Below are positions 62,271 through 64,000 of a stretch of DNA of 64,000 bases, piece by piece (position 1 is the first letter of the stretch; the number at the start of each line of letters is the position of its first letter). The stretch is taken from positions 1,055,358 through 1,119,357 of the forward strand of contig CM043959.1 in the NCBI GenBank assembly GCA_014529385.2, written 5' to 3'. The notes beneath the pieces were generated by a model that was given only the letters and a program-made list of their open reading frames with translations, was not told the origin of the DNA and made no database searches. Position numbers and translations under genes: made by a program. The stretch comes from Adiantum capillus-veneris. Taxonomy: Eukaryota > Streptophyta > Polypodiopsida > Polypodiales > Pteridaceae.

Positions 62271-62649
62271 GACCACTAAGAGCTCAAAGAGGAGGCACCT
62301 TCACCCTACGAGGTGATCAACTGACCACAAATGATTTTTATTTGAACAAGGAGAGATCACATGCAAGATTGTTTAGGAATGGTGAGCGCACATATTTCTA
62401 CTTCCGTGACCAACAAAGAAAACAACAACTGAGGCATAAGAGAAGAAAGGAAATGAGACTAGCACGTAAAAGATACATGCCAATTTAGGCGAGCAAAGAA
62501 CAATATATCATGTTAGTTGAAGCATAAGATTGCATCAAAGATAAGAAAATGGGGTGTTATTTGACCCAATAGTGGAACCAAAAGTGATAAACCAAATAGA
62601 AACTAAAACAGGAGGGAAAAAAGTGAAATTATCTAAGATAGAGAGAAAA

Positions 62650-63260
62650 GCCTAATATCAGAGCTCAAACAAACTTTGTAGGAAGCTCCTCCAACTTTTT
62701 GGGAACTGGCAACTTCAAAATAGCTTATATTTCACTTTAATCCAACTGAAGACTCTCTACAGAAATAAAATGTCTGAGAAAGTGTACTACCATTGGCATA
62801 AAAGGAACTCACTTACTTTTTTGACATATGATGCATTTTGCCGAAGAAAAATGCATCGTATGCAAATCAAAAACTTTCTTGAGATATGATGCATTTTTTA
62901 TTTGCCTAAGAACATCAAAAACTTTCTTGATATGCTATAAGTGTTCCTCTTTTGAGTCACTATATATGAAAATTTCATCTAAGAAGATAACAACAAACTT
63001 ACCCAAACAGGGTCATAGAACCATGTCCATAAGTGTCACTAAAAAAACTAGGGCATTTGTCAATAAACCCAACGCACACAATGTCTCTGATTGGAGTCAA
63101 CATCAATTACTAATATCACTACTCCCATGACATGTTGATCATTAAGGAAGCTGATTACCTTGGCTTACTCAAAGAGCTGCTTAAGCCGTTCAAAGGTCAA
63201 ATCATCACTAGCTTTCTCTTGAATGGACTCATTCATGTACTCAACACCCCTGTTACACAC
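62650..63260 (-). pseudogene. Ty3/gypsy reverse transcriptase fragment
   Basis: On the minus strand GKFVVIFLDEIFIYSDSKEEHL (FLDE in place of FLDD) is followed by a stop and then KKVFDVLRQIKNAS. The coding is disrupted by a local duplication around atgatgcattttt (62827 and 62886). A segment reading NESIQEKASDDLTFERLKQLFE lies upstream near 63230-63170. Confidence 0.7.
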
Positions 63261-63364
63261 AATTGAAAAATAATTGCAGCCCAAATTTCAACTAAATGCA
63301 CTAAACAGCAGGTCGAAGCATCGCTAGCTTTCTCTTGAATGGCCTCATTCATGTCTTCAACACC
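63175..63364. repeat. Direct repeat of ~50 bp beside the terminal LTR
   Basis: The words catcactagctttctcttg / aatggactcattcatgtac (about 63205-63250) recur with few changes at about 63321-63362, immediately before the LTR-like terminus at 63365. Confidence 0.8.
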
Positions 63365-64000
63365 TGTTAACTGAGTCAACGTCAGTTAACAGAAGCTGCT
63401 AAAGACCGAAGACATACGAATGCACATCGAAGATCAAAGTGAAGAAGCAGTAAAGATTGGAGTTACACATTTTCCACGTTTTCCCAAAATGGTCACGTAT
63501 TGTAAATTCCCGAATTATTTCAAGCCATTGTAATATTTTAATGTGTTACGGGCTCAATGGGAGTTCCAACTTGTAAAGAATAGGTCACTTACTGTGCCTA
63601 GGTTGCACATTCAGTAAGTGGTGAGCCCTAAAGACCTTGGGCCGCCGGACATTGCATACTTTTAACCTAGGTATATAAGGAAGTGTGTAAAAGAAATTAG
63701 GGTTCTCAAGTCATTTGTTGAGAGCACTCTTTGGTGAGATCTCTTGAGGTGTGTGGCTATGGAGTCCTTGAGCTTGTCCTTGCTCACGAGACTTAATTAA
63801 CACTAATCAATGATTCACTCTCTTTCACTATGCCTCTCTCTTACTTCTTATGATTGCCTATGATGCTTAGATTAACTAGATCTTAACTAATTAGTGGTTA
63901 ATCCCTTTCTAATCTTGTGTGGTTGCCCTCTTTTGCTTGTGTGTGCATGTAGGTTTGATTGGAGTGTGGTGCTCGATAGATCCATGTGTGTGTGCTTGCG
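63365..64000 (+). repeat. Candidate LTR start (plus strand), running off the window
   Basis: It begins with a perfect palindrome, TGTTAACTGA (63365) and TCAGTTAACA (to 63391), the short terminal inverted pattern common at LTR starts. A TATA box (tatataa, 63672-63678) lies about 300 bp inside, followed by a pyrimidine-rich leader. The other end is outside the window, so neither LTR pair nor target duplication can be tested. Confidence 0.55.

Overview
This is a plant nuclear window made almost entirely of nested, mostly broken transposable elements. Plant features seen are: two families of En/Spm-like (CACTA) DNA transposons with introns; Ty1/copia and Ty3/gypsy retrotransposons primed by TGGTATCAGAGC-type sites; L1-type LINEs; a SWIM-finger (MULE-like) transposase gene; and very long GA/CT, GT/CA and TA microsatellites. 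It suggests a large, repeat-rich land plant genome. A fern, lycophyte or gymnosperm would fit, but the sequence alone does not decide it. I see no convincing intact host gene, no rRNA or tRNA gene and no bacterial feature.

Layout. (1) 1-6125: CACTA element A, minus strand, cut by the left window edge. (2) 6126-8263: target DNA holding part of a retroelement-like ORF. (3) 8264-36471: CACTA element C, plus strand, old and decayed, with target duplication ATC. It is split by an L1-type ORF1-only element (~9574-10470), a full-length but broken LINE (~11255-16540), an almost intact copia element (21180-26702, identical-length 216 bp LTRs, TSD CTGTG) and CACTA element B (27534-35650, TSD TAT). B is a close, inverted relative of A and landed inside an intron of C's second gene. 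(4) 36472-~40200: the other half of the ORF broken by C, then gypsy-like leader and LTR remnants with two more primer binding sites. (5) ~40250-49150: mostly unassigned AT-rich DNA with one decayed ORF set carrying a 32-aa repeat, tandem duplications and minisatellites. (6) ~49150-52950: microsatellites and a decayed SWIM-finger transposase-like gene. (7) ~52960-58069: truncated gypsy element with a ~1.46 kb LTR that contains a 213-bp-arm hairpin. (8) 58040-64000: remnants of copia, gypsy gag, L1 LINE and gypsy RT, ending in a candidate plus-strand LTR.

How the parts relate. The CACTA elements each carry a large TNP2-type transposase and a smaller second (TNPA-like) gene between CACTA termini and subterminal GCGTCG-type repeats. 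A and B carry different, complementary lesions in the transposase, so neither codes for it intact. The points most worth following are: a hairpin-forming leader block more conserved between families B and C than their coding sequence; loss of only the three 3'-most transposase introns in C; a heavy-metal-associated-domain gene fragment carried by both A and B; and the exactly reconstructable insertion order of the nest.
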